64,000 bases of DNA from Streptomyces diastaticus subsp. diastaticus (GCF_011170125.1 NZ_BLLN01000005.1:2462501-2526500); one strand, 5' to 3'. Counted from the stretch's first letter, positions 18,901-27,121 are shown. Notes: generated from the sequence alone by a model not told the origin. Made by a program: numbers and translations.

Positions 18901-19743
18901 GCAGAGGTCGATGTCGTCGCGCATCAGGGGCAGGGCGCGGTCGAAGCCGCCCAGTTCCTCGTAGACGTCGCGGCGGATCAGCATGCCGGCGGTGGAGACG
19001 GAGAGGACGGGGCGGACGTGGTCGTGCTGGCCCTGGTCCTGCTCGCGGCGGTCCAGCCCGGTCCAGCGGCGGCCGCTGTGCGCGATGGTGACGCCCACTT
19101 CGAGGAGCTGGCGGCGGTCGTACCAGCCGCGCAGCTTGGGACCGACGATGGCGACGTCGCCGCCGGCCTCCCGCTCGGCCTCGACGGCGCCGAGGAGTTC
19201 GGCCAGCGCGTCCGGGGCGGGGGCGCAGTCGTCGTGCAGGAGCCAGAGCCACTGCTCCGGTTCGCCGTAGGGCAGTTCCGGCAGGTCGTAGTTCTCGTCG
19301 TGCCACTGGCGGGTGACGGGGTCCCAGCCGCCGGGCCGCTTCAGGTAGGGCAGGTCGTCGGGGGTGAGGACGCCCGCGGCGCGGACGGCCTCGTCGACGG
19401 CGGTGCCGAACCCGGTGCGCCGGGCCATGTGGAGGACCCGGTCGTCGCCGAAGGCGTCGGTCACCAGGCGGGCGGAGTCGTCGGCGCTGCCGGTGTCGGC
19501 GGCCACGGCGTTCTGCACCGGCCGCTCCTGGCCGAGGAGCCCGGCGAGGGCGTCGGGGAGCCAGCGGGCGCCGTCGTGCGTGACGAGCACGGCGGTGACG
19601 ACGTGGCGCGCGTAGGCGGGTGCGCTGGTGGGGTCGAGGCCCGGGAGGCTGGTCGGGGAGGCCGTCATGGCGGCGGCCGGGTCCGACATCGACCCTGCGG
19701 AGGCGGCCGGGTACTGGGCCGCCGAGTGGCTGTGCACGGACAT
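15973..19743 (-). CDS. Large membrane glycosyltransferase, GT2 domain plus polytopic region
   Basis: A 1256-aa protein. Residues about 45-330 form a family 2 glycosyltransferase: VTAVLVTHDGARWLPDALAGL, the metal-binding acidic motif in LLHDDCAPAPDAL, and the acceptor-side MRDDIDLCWRAQAAGHRV. From about 345 to 1000 roughly a dozen transmembrane helices and extracytoplasmic loops follow, and the last 190 residues are a disordered Gln/Tyr/Pro/Gly tail (repeats such as YDPYGYQDQGYDP). It likely moves a sugar from a nucleotide or lipid donor to an envelope polymer; donor and acceptor are unknown. Three Met codons near the N-terminus (19743, 19689, 19665) are possible starts with no clear ribosome binding site; I took 19743. 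The gene is coupled to DUF5719. Confidence 0.85.
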   Translation of the reverse strand: MSVHSHSAAQYPAASAGSMSDPAAAMTASPTSLPGLDPTSAPAYARHVVTAVLVTHDGARWLPDALAGLLGQERPVQNAVAADTGSADDSARLVTDAFGDDRVLHMARRTGFGTAVDEAVRAAGVLTPDDLPYLKRPGGWDPVTRQWHDENYDLPELPYGEPEQWLWLLHDDCAPAPDALAELLGAVEAEREAGGDVAIVGPKLRGWYDRRQLLEVGVTIAHSGRRWTGLDRREQDQGQHDHVRPVLSVSTAGMLIRRDVYEELGGFDRALPLMRDDIDLCWRAQAAGHRVLVAPDAVLRHAEAASRERRTVDCARRGTTSPHRVDKAGAVHTLLVNSRTAVLPWVLLRLVVGTLARTLAYLVGKAPGQAVDEISGLLGTLLRPGRVLGARRRRGKGSVEPAELRPLFPPPGATVRAAVEQVAGNLTRGSDADAPGAGRHGGAVESGPGGDDADFLEVEQFARLKRLARRPGPVLFAVLLLASLVACRALFGGGALAGGALLPVPDQLGELWGRYADGWHAVGTGTTEPAPPYLALLATLAALFLGSTHTAVTVVLVASVPLAGCAAYLASGSLVPSRLLRAWGSVAYAFLPAVTGALAGGHLGTAVLAVLLPVMARAGLSAAGLLGHPGTWRATWAYTLLLTLTTAFTPMVWPLALVLGVGVLVLRRSALRTYAPRFVAQFATPLLVLAPWSLTLLPFGFFHTAGLDTSGGAPGPLDLLGASPGGPGTLGGLPLLGVVAAALAALLREERRRAILTAWAVALTALLLAVLASGSGWAGPAGLVQGAALLGAALVGADGARHRVAEQSFGWRQPLAALIALACALGPAAAALTWMAAGADGPLERRDPVQVPAFVAEESRTQDQARTLVLAGDSAAEVSYALVRGSGGRLGDAELAAAAGSDDRLSTVVARLVAGSGADQADQLGGFAVRYVLVRDGSPREMSRVLDSTPGLTRLSQQDGSALWRVDRQVSRAAVVAKDGSGEPLPVAAGPVELHTELPAGPAGRVLRLADTADPGWTATLDGEPLERVTVDDWAQGFTLPEGGGRLDVTFEDPFTHTVWIWTQGFLGLVLVVLALPGRRRTVDDDLPDEPAPVPAQPVEGEGRRARRLRAQAEAEAQAAAPEQEPEAGLPAQRDGAPEEPEPAWTAPAAPAPYEPVAPQQGGYDPYGYQDQGYDPSQQGHPPRPGHDPNAYDPYRQQAQDPYQQGGWQQGQQVHPGYEQQPQHGYGGHDPAAPEYGQYEQPPHGHGRERPDGSQQ

Positions 19744-20304
19744 CGAGGTACGGGCCCCGGTTCGGTGGACTGCGGTGACGCCCGCCGCGGGCGGCCGGGA
19801 GTCTCGGACGGGGCCCCACACTAACGGCACCCCGGTGGGGTGGTTGCCGCGCCGGCTCGCGCGGGCTCGCCCCGGGGGCGGGGAGTTGGGGTGGCCACGG
19901 CCGTCGGCCGGGCCCGGGACCGCGAGACCGGCGGGGCCGGGAGGCTCCGTGCGGGATCGGGGCGGCGGGCGGCGGAGCGCTGGGACGGGCGCTCCGCTCG
20001 GGAGCCGGGGCCGTCGGGCGGGCCTGCCGGGGTGGCCGGTCGTGCCGGACGGCGCTGGGGCGTCCTGCCCGCGGAGGGACGGCGCGGGCGGGGGTGGTGC
20101 GGGGTGGGGCGGCGGCCAGGGCCGGGGCCTCGGGGCCGTGCGGCTCGCGGGGCCGTACGGGTCGTGCGGTGGAGCGGACGCGCGCTCGTGCGGGGTGCGC
20201 GGGCGTGCGGGTGGTGCGGGTCCTGCGGCCGTACGCGCCGGATGCCGTACGGGTCGTGCGGTGGTGCTGGCCCGCGTGGAGCGGGCCGGGCGCTGGCGCC
20301 CGGG
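19744..20304. other. 560-nt G-rich interval with a 21-bp direct repeat
   Basis: No convincing gene is seen on either strand. The interval is strongly G-rich on the + strand. A 21-nt sequence beginning GCCGTACGGGTCGTGCGG occurs identically at 20152-20172 and 20244-20264, in a stretch with many shorter TGCGG repeats, just past the whiB stop codon. Confidence 0.5.
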
Positions 20305-20568
20305 TCAGACGGCGGCCTTCTTCAGGCGCCGCCTCTCGCGCTCGGACAAACCGCCCCAGATTCCGAAGCGTTCATCGTTGGCGAGCGCGTATTCGAGGCA
20401 TTCCGAACGGACTTCACAGGCGAGGCAGACCTTCTTGGCCTCACGGGTGGAGCCGCCCTTCTCGGGGAAGAAGGACTCGGGATCGGTCTGGGCGCAGAGT
20501 GCGCGCTCCTGCCAGCCGAGTTCTTCGTCCGCTTCCTCGACCAGCAGTTGTTCGAACAGCTCGGTCAT
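20305..20568 (-). CDS. whiB: WhiB, iron-sulfur developmental regulator
   Basis: WhiB is needed in Streptomyces for the switch from aerial growth to sporulation septation and acts with WhiA on shared promoters. The 87-aa product carries the four [4Fe-4S] cysteines at residues 25, 48, 51 and 57 (the C-x2-C-x5-C pattern in VCLACEVRSEC), the GIWGG turn at 69-73 and the basic C-terminal SERERRRLKKAAV that contacts DNA. Length and sequence fit S. coelicolor WhiB (SCO3034), the orthologue of mycobacterial WhiB2/WhmD. Start is the ATG at 20568 after GAGGGGCG. The 900-nt upstream region and a good promoter suggest complex developmental control. Confidence 0.97.
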   Translation of the reverse strand: MTELFEQLLVEEADEELGWQERALCAQTDPESFFPEKGGSTREAKKVCLACEVRSECLEYALANDERFGIWGGLSERERRRLKKAAV

Positions 20569-20640
20569 TAGCGCCCCTCGTCTGTCTTTATGTCCCCGTG
20601 ATGCTGTCGTTACCGGTTCCGGCCGGGCGACACGAGTGAA

Positions 20641-20670
20641 ATTACAGGTGCGCCGATCCGGGCGAGTCAA
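20641..20670 (-). promoter_or_regulatory. whiB promoter
   Basis: On the minus strand TTGACT (20665-20670) and TGTAAT (20641-20646) are separated by 18 nt, a good housekeeping-type promoter. Transcription would start near 20634, leaving a leader of about 65 nt. A GACAC, the core of WhiA sites, lies at 20629-20633 right at the predicted start. The surrounding 20630-20760 is distinctly AT-richer than the rest of the window. Confidence 0.6.
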
Positions 20671-21082
20671 GCCGGGATCTGCTATTGAGCGCCTTATTCA
20701 CTCTGCGGAACCAAGCCTTCGCGGTAAGTGTACAAATCGTCCTAAAGCCGTATCTTTTTCGTCACGCGGCGGGGCGGGGGGCCGGAAATCCACCCCCGCA
20801 CGGCCTCCGCGGGCCGTTCGCCGACCCCTTCCCACGAAGGGGACGCCACCCCCCGGAACCGCGTTGCACGAGCACCGCCGAAGCGAGCTTGATCACAGCG
20901 CGGTCACGAGGAGGCAACGGCGCTCGCGGCCGTCGGCCCGCTGCTCGACCTGGTGCGCCGTGTGTCCCGGGAGGCGGGTGCACAAACCTTTCTCCCTGCC
21001 CGTCAACCGGATGTGATGAAAGATAAGGCGCAATCCGGACCATGAGTTGACATCGCGGGTGTCAGCCGGTCTCCTGTGGGGC

Positions 21083-21217
21083 ATGCTCGCGAATTCGGCG
21101 CTTTCCTGGACCCGCACCGTCGGCTCCATCAACGCTGCCCACTCCTGCGAGCCCTGTCCGCGGAGCCTCTGTCCCTCCGCCGCCGGCTGTCGCCCCGCCG
21201 GCCCCGACTGCCGCTGA
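21083..21217 (+). CDS. Candidate Cys-rich small protein (44 aa)
   Basis: An ATG at 21083 opens 44 codons with about 85% G/C at third positions, as in real genes here, in a stretch that is otherwise non-coding. The peptide begins MLANSALSWTRTVGSINAAH and continues with SCEPCPRSLCPSAAGC and a final Cys, six Cys in the last 25 residues. An in-frame GTG at 21059 would add eight residues. A TTGACA lies 33 nt upstream of the ATG but with no matching -10. I do not know any homologue. It could be chance. Confidence 0.3.
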   Translation: MLANSALSWTRTVGSINAAHSCEPCPRSLCPSAAGCRPAGPDCR

Positions 21218-21472
21218 CCGCACCGGCCGCCCGTCCGCGGGCCGCCCCGCGCAGCACCCCGTACCGCACGAGGACCGACCGGTCCGCCCCCGGCCGCACC
21301 ACGGCCCGGTGGCACCGGCCTACCCGTACGCCGCACCCCGGCTCGGTACGCACGCGACGGCCCCCGCCCACCCCGCGCCCGGCCGTCCGGCAGTCGGCCT
21401 CCCTCCGCACTCCCCCGCGCCCACCGGCGGGCGGCCGACCGCCCGCCTCTCCCCGCCGAGGACCCCCGCGCC

Positions 21473-21985
21473 ATGAACCAGGACAGCGACCTCCAGATCG
21501 CCGGAGACCTGCTGGAAGTGCAGCACCTGCTGCGGCCCGCCCCCGAACACCCGAGCACCGTCGCCGGGTTCGTGCGGCTCGCCCGGACCGTCGCCGCCGA
21601 CCGGGCGCGCTGGGCGCCGCTGGTCGCGTACGACCCGACCAGCCGCTGGTACCACCGGCTCCGCACCGGACCGGGGTACGAGGTGTGGCTGCTCTCCTGG
21701 CTGCCCGGGCAGGGCAGCGGGGGCCACGACCACGGGCGGTCGGCCGGTGTCATGGCCGTCCTCGTCGGGGCCCTCACCGAACACACGCCCGGCGGACGCG
21801 ACGTGCTGTGCCCCGGCAGGCACCGCGTCATCGCGCCCGGCCACGCCCACGAGGTGGTCAACGACGCTCTGGAGCCCGCCGTCAGCCTCCACGTCTACTT
21901 CCCCGGGCTGACGAGCATGCCGGTGCGCACCCTGGAGCGGGCCACGACCACCCCGGCCGGGCAGCGGGCACGCCTGACACACTGA
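21473..21985 (+). CDS. Cysteine dioxygenase family protein
   Basis: A 170-aa cupin of the cysteine dioxygenase type, a non-haem Fe(II) enzyme that oxidises cysteine (or another thiol such as 3-mercaptopropionate) to its sulfinate. The metal-binding cupin motif is visible as LPGQGSGGHDHGRSAG (His-x-His at about residues 84-86) and the third His as GHAHEVVND (about 124). The Tyr/Arg-rich segment SRWYHRLRTGPGYEVWLLSW fits the substrate pocket. Start is the ATG at 21473, with a weak GAGGA upstream. It ends 4 nt before cofD, so the two are co-transcribed. Confidence 0.88.
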   Translation: MNQDSDLQIAGDLLEVQHLLRPAPEHPSTVAGFVRLARTVAADRARWAPLVAYDPTSRWYHRLRTGPGYEVWLLSWLPGQGSGGHDHGRSAGVMAVLVGALTEHTPGGRDVLCPGRHRVIAPGHAHEVVNDALEPAVSLHVYFPGLTSMPVRTLERATTTPAGQRARLTH

Positions 21986-21989
21986 GGCC

Positions 21990-22946
21990 ATGCGCATTGT
22001 GGTTCTGGCAGGCGGCATCGGCGGCGCCCGGTTTCTTCGCGGTCTCAAGGCGGCGGCCCCGGACGCGGACATCACCGTCATCGGCAACACCGGTGACGAC
22101 ATCCACCTCTTCGGGCTGAAGGTCTGTCCCGACCTCGACACGGTCATGTACACCCTCGGCGGCGGCATCAACGAGGAGCAGGGCTGGGGGCGGACCGACG
22201 AGACCTTCCAGGTGAAGGACGAGCTGAAGGCGTACGGCGTCGGACCCGACTGGTTCGGCCTCGGCGACCGGGACTTCGCCACGCACATCGTGCGCACCCA
22301 GATGCTCGGCGCGGGCTACCCGCTCTCCGCCGTCACCGAGGCGCTCTGCGAGCGGTGGCGGCCCGGGGTGCGGCTGCTGCCGATGACCGACGACCGCGTC
22401 GAGACGCACGTCGCCGTCGACCTCGACGGGGAGCGGCGCGCCGTCCACTTCCAGGAGTACTGGGTGCGGCTGCGGGCCTCCGTCGACGCGCTGGCCGTCG
22501 TCCCCGTCGGCGCGGAGCAGTCCAAGCCCGCGCCCGGCGTGCTGGAGGCGCTGGCCGAGGCCGACGTGGTGCTCTTCCCGCCGTCCAACCCGGTGGTCAG
22601 CATCGGCACCATCCTGGCGGTGCCCGGCGTCCGCGAGGCGATCGCGGAGGCGGGTGTGCCGGTGGTCGGCCTCTCCCCGATCGTCGGCGGCGCCCCGGTG
22701 CGCGGCATGGCCGACAAGATGCTCTCCGCGATCGGCGTCGAGACCACCGCGGCGGCCGTCGCCGAGCACTACGGCTCGGGACTGCTCGACGGCTGGCTCG
22801 TCGACGGTGCCGACACGGCGGCGGTCGCCGAGGTCGAGGCGGCGGGCATCCGGTGCCGCGCGGTGCCGCTGATGATGACCGACGTGGAGGCCACCGCCGC
22901 CATGGCCCGCGAGGCGCTCGCCCTGGCCGAGGAGGTCCGCGCGTGA
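21990..22946 (+). CDS. cofD: 2-phospho-L-lactate transferase (CofD / FbiA), coenzyme F420 synthesis
   Basis: The enzyme joins a GTP-activated phosphoenolpyruvate or 2-phospholactate unit (EPPG or LPPG) to the deazaflavin Fo to make F420-0 or dehydro-F420-0. The 318-aa protein has the full family length, with the nucleotide-binding start [19 protein letters not shown], the [20 protein letters not shown] motif (residues 34-53), [12 protein letters not shown], and [20 protein letters not shown] (about 223-242). It follows the cysteine dioxygenase gene by 4 nt and overlaps cofE by 4 nt (GTGA at 22943-22946). In mycobacteria this enzyme uses PEP. Confidence 0.97.
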   Translation: MRIVVLAGGIGGARFLRGLKAAAPDADITVIGNTGDDIHLFGLKVCPDLDTVMYTLGGGINEEQGWGRTDETFQVKDELKAYGVGPDWFGLGDRDFATHIVRTQMLGAGYPLSAVTEALCERWRPGVRLLPMTDDRVETHVAVDLDGERRAVHFQEYWVRLRASVDALAVVPVGAEQSKPAPGVLEALAEADVVLFPPSNPVVSIGTILAVPGVREAIAEAGVPVVGLSPIVGGAPVRGMADKMLSAIGVETTAAAVAEHYGSGLLDGWLVDGADTAAVAEVEAAGIRCRAVPLMMTDVEATAAMAREALALAEEVRA

Positions 22947-24244
22947 GCGCCGCGCCCGCCTTCCAGGTCCGGGCCGTCCCCGGCCTCCCCGAGGTCGGCG
23001 AGGGCGACGACCTCGCCGAGCTGATCGCGGCCGCCGCCCCCACCCTGGCCGACGGCGACATCGTCCTGGTCACCTCGAAGATCGTCTCCAAGGCGGAGGG
23101 CCGGGTGCTCGCCGCCGACTCCCGCGAGGCCGCCATCGACGCCGAGACCGTCCGGGTCGTCGCCCGGCGCGGCCCCCTGCGCATCGTCGAGAACCGGCAG
23201 GGCCTGGTCATGGCCGCCGCCGGCGTCGACGCCTCCAACACCCCGGCCGGGACGGTGCTGCTCCTCCCCGAGGACCCCGACGCCTCGGCCCGCGCCATCC
23301 GCGCCGGGCTCGCCGAGGCGCTCGGCGTGGAGGTGGGCGTGCTCGTCACCGACACCTTCGGACGCCCTTGGCGCAACGGCCTGACCGACGTGGCGATCGG
23401 CTCCGCCGGGGTCCGTGTCCTGGACGACCTGCGCGGCGGCACCGACACCCACGGCAACCCGCTGCACGCCACCGTGACCGCTCTCGCCGACGAACTGGCC
23501 GCCGCCGGCGACCTGGTCAAGGGCAAGTCCGAGGGGCTGCCCGTCGCCGTGGTCAGCGGGCTCGGCACACTTGTCGGCGACGAGGAGGCGGGCGCGCGGC
23601 AACTGGTGCGCGTCGCCGCCGACGACATGTTCCGGCTGGGCACCTCCGAGGCCGTCCGCGAGGCCGTCACGCTGCGGCGGACGGTCCGCTCCTTCACCGA
23701 CGAACCGGTCGATCCGGGCGCCGTCCGCCGGGCCGTCGCGGCCGCCGTCACCGCGCCCGCGCCGCACCACACCACGCCGTGGCGGTTCGTGCTGCTGGAG
23801 TCGGCCGCCGCCCGCACCCGGCTGCTCGACGCGATGCGCGACGCCTGGATCGCCGACCTGCGTCGCGACGGCAGGAGCGAGGAGTCCATCGCCAAGCGGG
23901 TCCGCCGCGGCGACGTGCTGCGCAACGCCCCGTACCTGGTCGTCCCCTGCCTCGTCATGGACGGCTCGCACACCTACCCGGACGAGCGCCGGGCCGCCGC
24001 CGAACGCGAGATGTTCGTGGTCGCCGCCGGAGCCGGAGTGCAGAACTTCCTCGTCGCGCTCGCCGGGGAACAGCTCGGCTCGGCCTGGGTCTCCTCCACG
24101 ATGTTCTGCCGCGAGGTGGTCCGCGAGGTGCTTGAGCTCCCGGACGCCTGGGACCCGATGGGCGCCGTCGCCGTCGGCCGCCCCGCCGCCCCGCCCGCGG
24201 CCCGGCCGGGCCGCGACCCGGAGGCGTTCCTGACGGTCCGCTAG
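22943..24244 (+). CDS. cofE: F420-0:gamma-glutamyl ligase fused to a nitroreductase domain (FbiB)
   Basis: This 433-aa bifunctional protein extends F420-0 with a poly-gamma-glutamate tail using GTP. The N-terminal ~245 residues are the CofE ligase ([77 protein letters not shown]). Residues ~255-433 are an FMN-binding nitroreductase-like domain ([48 protein letters not shown]), which in FbiB reduces dehydro-F420 to F420. The GTG start overlaps the cofD stop and follows GAGGAGG. The stop TAG lies in a CTAG followed by a dispersed repeat. Confidence 0.96.
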   Translation: MSAAPAFQVRAVPGLPEVGEGDDLAELIAAAAPTLADGDIVLVTSKIVSKAEGRVLAADSREAAIDAETVRVVARRGPLRIVENRQGLVMAAAGVDASNTPAGTVLLLPEDPDASARAIRAGLAEALGVEVGVLVTDTFGRPWRNGLTDVAIGSAGVRVLDDLRGGTDTHGNPLHATVTALADELAAAGDLVKGKSEGLPVAVVSGLGTLVGDEEAGARQLVRVAADDMFRLGTSEAVREAVTLRRTVRSFTDEPVDPGAVRRAVAAAVTAPAPHHTTPWRFVLLESAAARTRLLDAMRDAWIADLRRDGRSEESIAKRVRRGDVLRNAPYLVVPCLVMDGSHTYPDERRAAAEREMFVVAAGAGVQNFLVALAGEQLGSAWVSSTMFCREVVREVLELPDAWDPMGAVAVGRPAAPPAARPGRDPEAFLTVR

Positions 24245-24274
24245 GGGGCGTCTTCCCCGTCCTGCGCGGTGGCC

Positions 24275-24356
24275 GCGGTGTCCGGTGCGTGCTCTCGGCA
24301 CGCCTGGCGGAAGCTCTCGTACCGGACGTACTCGGGCTTCCGCCCGGTGCGGCGGG
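24275..24356 (+). repeat. Dispersed intergenic repeat, copy B1
   Basis: The 82-nt core matches copy A (11159-11240, opposite orientation) with 6 mismatches. Like copy A, the wider element begins at a gene's CTAG stop junction (24241-24248, CTAGGGGG). Within B1 the arms CGGAAGC and GCTTCCG flank a CGTAC-containing centre and could form a stem; copy A has lost one arm. The shared block CCGGGCGCCGTG follows at about 24364-24375. Confidence 0.75.
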
Positions 24357-24422
24357 AGTCGTCGCCGGGCGCCGTGCGGGGCTGTGAGGCCCCCCTGGGA
24401 GTCTCTTCGCATCCTGTGGGAC

Positions 24423-24449
24423 GGCCGCGGTGGCCGGTGCGCTCTCGGC
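24423..24449 (+). repeat. Dispersed intergenic repeat, partial tandem copy B2
   Basis: The 27 nt match 24271-24299 of copy B1 except for one substitution and a 2-nt gap (GGCCGCGGTG, CCGGTGCG, CTCTCGGC). Similarity continues weakly to about 24500, suggesting an older tandem duplicate of the element. Confidence 0.5.
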
Positions 24450-24589
24450 GCACCGGGCCGGGGTTCCCCGGAGAGGTCCTCGTAGCGGAGCCGCCCGGGC
24501 CTTCGGCCGGGGCTGGGAGTGCGTGCCGGGCGTGGTGCGCGAGGTGCGGAGCCCTCGGGGGAGGACACCTCCGCCCCGCCCCGCCGCGC

Positions 24590-25642
24590 TCAGAGCCGCG
24601 AGATGTCGCTGTACGGCATCTTCGGCGTCCGGCGCGGCGGGACGCGGCCCGCCAGCAGGATCAGCCGGGCCGCCCGGTGGCGCTGGCCCGCGTACGGGGC
24701 CAGCAGCTCCAGCATGGCCGCGTCGTCGGTGGTGCGGTCACCGGTCAGGGCGTAGCCGATGATGCCCGGCAGGTGCAGGTCGCCGGTGGTGACCGCGTCG
24801 GGGGCGCCGTGGGTGCGCTGGACGACCTCGGCGGAGGTCCACGGGCCGATGCCCGGGACCGCCTCCAGCAGGGCCGCCGCCTTCTCGGGGGTCAGCTCGG
24901 CGGCGCGCTCCAGCCGGGAGTGGAGGCGGACGGCGCGCAGGATGGTGGCGGCCCGCTTGTCGTCGACCCCGGCACGGTGCCACTCCCAGGACGGGATCAG
25001 CGCCCAGGCCCGGGGAGAGGGCATGACGGCCATCCGCTCCGGGGCGGGGCCGGGCGCCGGTTCGCCGTGCCGGGTCAGCAGGCGGCGCCAGGCGCGGTAC
25101 GCCTCGTCCGCGGTGACCTTCTGCTCCAGCACCGACGGGATCAGGGACTCCAGCACGAGGCCGGTCCGGGTCAGCCTGAGGCCCGGGGCGCGACGGGCCG
25201 AGTCGGCCACCAGGCGGTGCCGCGGGGTGAACGCCTCCGGGGTGTCGGCGGCGCCGAGCAGCTCCGGAAGCCGGTCCAGGAACCAGTCGGCGCCCACGCC
25301 CCACGCGGTCGCCTCCACCCGGCCCGCCCGCACCGCGACCCTGAGCGTCGCGGTCCCCTGCGGGGTGCGGCCGGCCCGCCACACCGCCCGGTCCCCGGTC
25401 AGCCGGAACGCCGGGTCACCCGGACCCCGGCGCAGCACGCCCAGCACCAGGCCGAGGTCGAGCGGATAGGGCGGGGTCCAGCTCCGGGACCGGGCCACCG
25501 CCTCGGGCCTGGCCGCGGCGGTGGCCCGCGTGGCCGCGCGGAACGCCCGGGCGCCCGTCGGGTCGGGCCGGGTGTCGGGGCCGGGGGTGCCCCCGCTCGT
25601 GCCGTACGGGGCACGGGGCCTCGGGGGGAAACGTCCTGCCAT
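24590..25642 (-). CDS. HhH-GPD DNA glycosylase, AlkA / 3-methyladenine type
   Basis: A 350-aa base-excision repair protein predicted to remove alkylated bases. The helix-hairpin-helix is ALLEAVPGIGPWTSAEVV (about residues 255-272), followed by the catalytic Asp in VTTGDLHLPGIIGY (about 285). The N-terminal half (LDLGLVLGVLRRGPGDPAF, TATLRVAVRAGRVEATAWG) resembles the AlkA N-domain. The start is the ATG at 25642 because a minus-strand TACGCT (25650-25655) lies 7 nt upstream, giving a leaderless mRNA; the open frame beyond is not protein-like. It converges on fbiB. Confidence 0.9.
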   Translation of the reverse strand: MAGRFPPRPRAPYGTSGGTPGPDTRPDPTGARAFRAATRATAAARPEAVARSRSWTPPYPLDLGLVLGVLRRGPGDPAFRLTGDRAVWRAGRTPQGTATLRVAVRAGRVEATAWGVGADWFLDRLPELLGAADTPEAFTPRHRLVADSARRAPGLRLTRTGLVLESLIPSVLEQKVTADEAYRAWRRLLTRHGEPAPGPAPERMAVMPSPRAWALIPSWEWHRAGVDDKRAATILRAVRLHSRLERAAELTPEKAAALLEAVPGIGPWTSAEVVQRTHGAPDAVTTGDLHLPGIIGYALTGDRTTDDAAMLELLAPYAGQRHRAARLILLAGRVPPRRTPKMPYSDISRL

Positions 25643-25649
25643 GCGCCAG

Positions 25650-25655
25650 AGCGTA
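25650..25655 (-). promoter_or_regulatory. Leaderless -10 box of the DNA glycosylase gene
   Basis: TACGCT on the minus strand ends 7 nt before the ATG at 25642, with no ribosome binding site between. Confidence 0.55.
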
Positions 25656-25921
25656 CTGGCGCGAGGCGTCGGGGGGCCGGGAGACGGGGCGCCTTCGCCC
25701 TCCCCCAGCCCTGGACCGGCCTGCTGCCGGGGGCCGTTGCGTCGCCGTGCGACACCGGTCACAGCTGCCCTAGGACGGCGGCCGGGCACGGTCTGCCCCC
25801 ACCGCCGAAAGAGAGCCGAGCCCGTCAGGGACGCGGGGGCGGCCACTCGGCCGACGTCGCAGAACAGCCCGGCCGGCGCCGGGGGGTCACCCGGCGGAAG
25901 CCCGGCCCGGCGGGGAGCACC

Positions 25922-27013
25922 TCACTGGTCGGGCGAGAACCGGACGGCGCCGTCCGGCAGGACGGCGTCGCACCACAGGCGGAGCCCGTCCCGGAGCTCG
26001 TTGTCCGCCCCGGCGTCGGCCCCGTCGCCGACGACGGCCCCGGTGACCTGGGTGCGGGCCCCGACCCGCGCCCCGACGCCGATGAGGGAGTCGGTGACGA
26101 CGGCGCCCTCGGCGACGTACGCGCCGTCCAGGAGGGTGGACCCGGCGACCCTGGCCCCCGCGCCGACGAAGGCGCCCGCCCCGACGACGGTCCCCTCGGA
26201 GAGCTTCGCGTCGGCGGCGACCCGTGCCCCGTCGAGGACGAGGGACTCGCCGCGCCGCCCGGGGACGGCGGGCGAGGGCGCCCGGCCGAGGACCAGGTCG
26301 GCCGAGCCGCGGACGAACGCCTGCGGGGTGCCGAGGTCGAGCCAGTAGGTGGAGTCGACCATGCCCTGGAGGTGGGCGCCGCCCTCCAGCAGCCCGGGGA
26401 AGGTCTCGCGTTCCACGGAGACCGGCCGGCCGGTGGGGATGGTGTCGATGACGGAGCGGCGGAAGACGTACGCCCCGGCGTTGATCTGGTCGGTGACGAT
26501 CTCCTCCGGCGTCTGCGGCTTCTCCAGGAAGGCGAGGACGCGCCCGGAGTCGTCGGTGGGGACGAGGCCGAAGGCGCGCGGGTCCTCGACGCGGCTGAGG
26601 TGGAGGGAGACGTCGGCGCCGCTGTCCTGGTGGGTGGCGACCAGCGCCGGGATGTCGAGCCCGGTGAGGATGTCGCCGTTGAAGATGAGGACCGGGTCGT
26701 CGGGGCCGGAGTGGAGCCGGTGGGCGACGTTGCGGATGGCGCCGCCGGTGCCGAGGGGCTCCTCCTCGGTGACGTACTCCAGGTGGAGGCCGAGCGCCGA
26801 GCCGTCGCCGAAGTACGGCTCGAAGACCTCGGCGAGGTAGGAGGTGGCCATCACCACGTGTTCGACACCGGCGGCGCGGGCGCGGGCCAGTTGGTGGGTG
26901 AGGAAGGGGACGCCCGCGGCGGGCACCATCGGCTTCGGCGTGCGCACCGTGAGCGGCCGGAGCCGGGTGCCCTTGCCGCCCACCAGGAGGATCGCTTCTG
27001 GGGCCTGAGTCAC
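25922..27013 (-). CDS. manC: Mannose-1-phosphate guanylyltransferase-like NDP-sugar synthase
   Basis: A nucleotidyltransferase that makes an NDP-sugar from a sugar-1-phosphate; by synteny (Rv3264c position) and the manA/manB genes in the same window the likely product is GDP-mannose. The 363-aa protein starts with the pyrophosphorylase loop ILLVGGKGTRLRPLT (about residues 8-22), then TPKPMVPAAG, PLGTGGAIRNVA, FNGDILTG with the metal Asp, and FLEKPQTP. The C-terminal third is a left-handed beta-helix of hexapeptide repeats (GTVVGAGAFVGAGARVAGS). Start is GTG at 27013. It is downstream of the amidase gene on the same strand, but a hairpin separates them. Confidence 0.9.
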   Translation of the reverse strand: MTQAPEAILLVGGKGTRLRPLTVRTPKPMVPAAGVPFLTHQLARARAAGVEHVVMATSYLAEVFEPYFGDGSALGLHLEYVTEEEPLGTGGAIRNVAHRLHSGPDDPVLIFNGDILTGLDIPALVATHQDSGADVSLHLSRVEDPRAFGLVPTDDSGRVLAFLEKPQTPEEIVTDQINAGAYVFRRSVIDTIPTGRPVSVERETFPGLLEGGAHLQGMVDSTYWLDLGTPQAFVRGSADLVLGRAPSPAVPGRRGESLVLDGARVAADAKLSEGTVVGAGAFVGAGARVAGSTLLDGAYVAEGAVVTDSLIGVGARVGARTQVTGAVVGDGADAGADNELRDGLRLWCDAVLPDGAVRFSPDQ

Positions 27014-27036
27014 TGTGCGTCTCTGCTTCCTGCCGG

Positions 27037-27064
27037 GGCCGGCCGAACTGTCTTTCGGCCGGCC
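27037..27064 (-). terminator. Terminator hairpin after the amidase gene
   Basis: GGCCGGCCGAA (27037-27047) and TTCGGCCGGCC (27054-27064) form an 11-bp perfect stem with a 6-nt loop between the amidase stop and the guanylyltransferase start. Confidence 0.65.
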
Positions 27065-27121
27065 AGTCTATGCAGACCGGTGCGGCACGCCCCATTCCGC
27101 GGCCCGCGCGGTGTGCGCCGG

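Larger units (their letters stand above)
20569..21472. other. 900-nt whiB upstream region
   Basis: The interval between whiB and the cysteine-dioxygenase gene includes the whiB promoter at its left end, AT-rich patches around 20690-20760 and 20990-21050, a TTGACA at 21045-21050, and one candidate small ORF at 21083-21217. The right end, 21220-21470, is C-rich on the + strand and shows no recognisable protein. Confidence 0.5.
24245..24589. other. 345-nt interval after fbiB made of repeat copies
   Basis: The gap between the fbiB and DNA glycosylase stops (convergent genes) is filled by repeat copy B1 and a diverged partial copy B2. A 70-codon open frame on the minus strand (24241-24453) spans B1 but lacks any support as a gene. 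No other feature is visible. Confidence 0.5.

Noticed and set aside
21076..22119. 347-aa plus-strand protein upstream of cofD
   Set aside because: Pro/Arg-rich off-frame reading that runs over the cysteine dioxygenase and cofD genes.
24241..24453. Small gene on the minus strand in repeat B1 (conserved YVRYESFR stretch in copies A and B1)
   Set aside because: The differences between copies fall at second codon positions and change amino acids; there is no ribosome binding site, and copy A has no matching stop or start.
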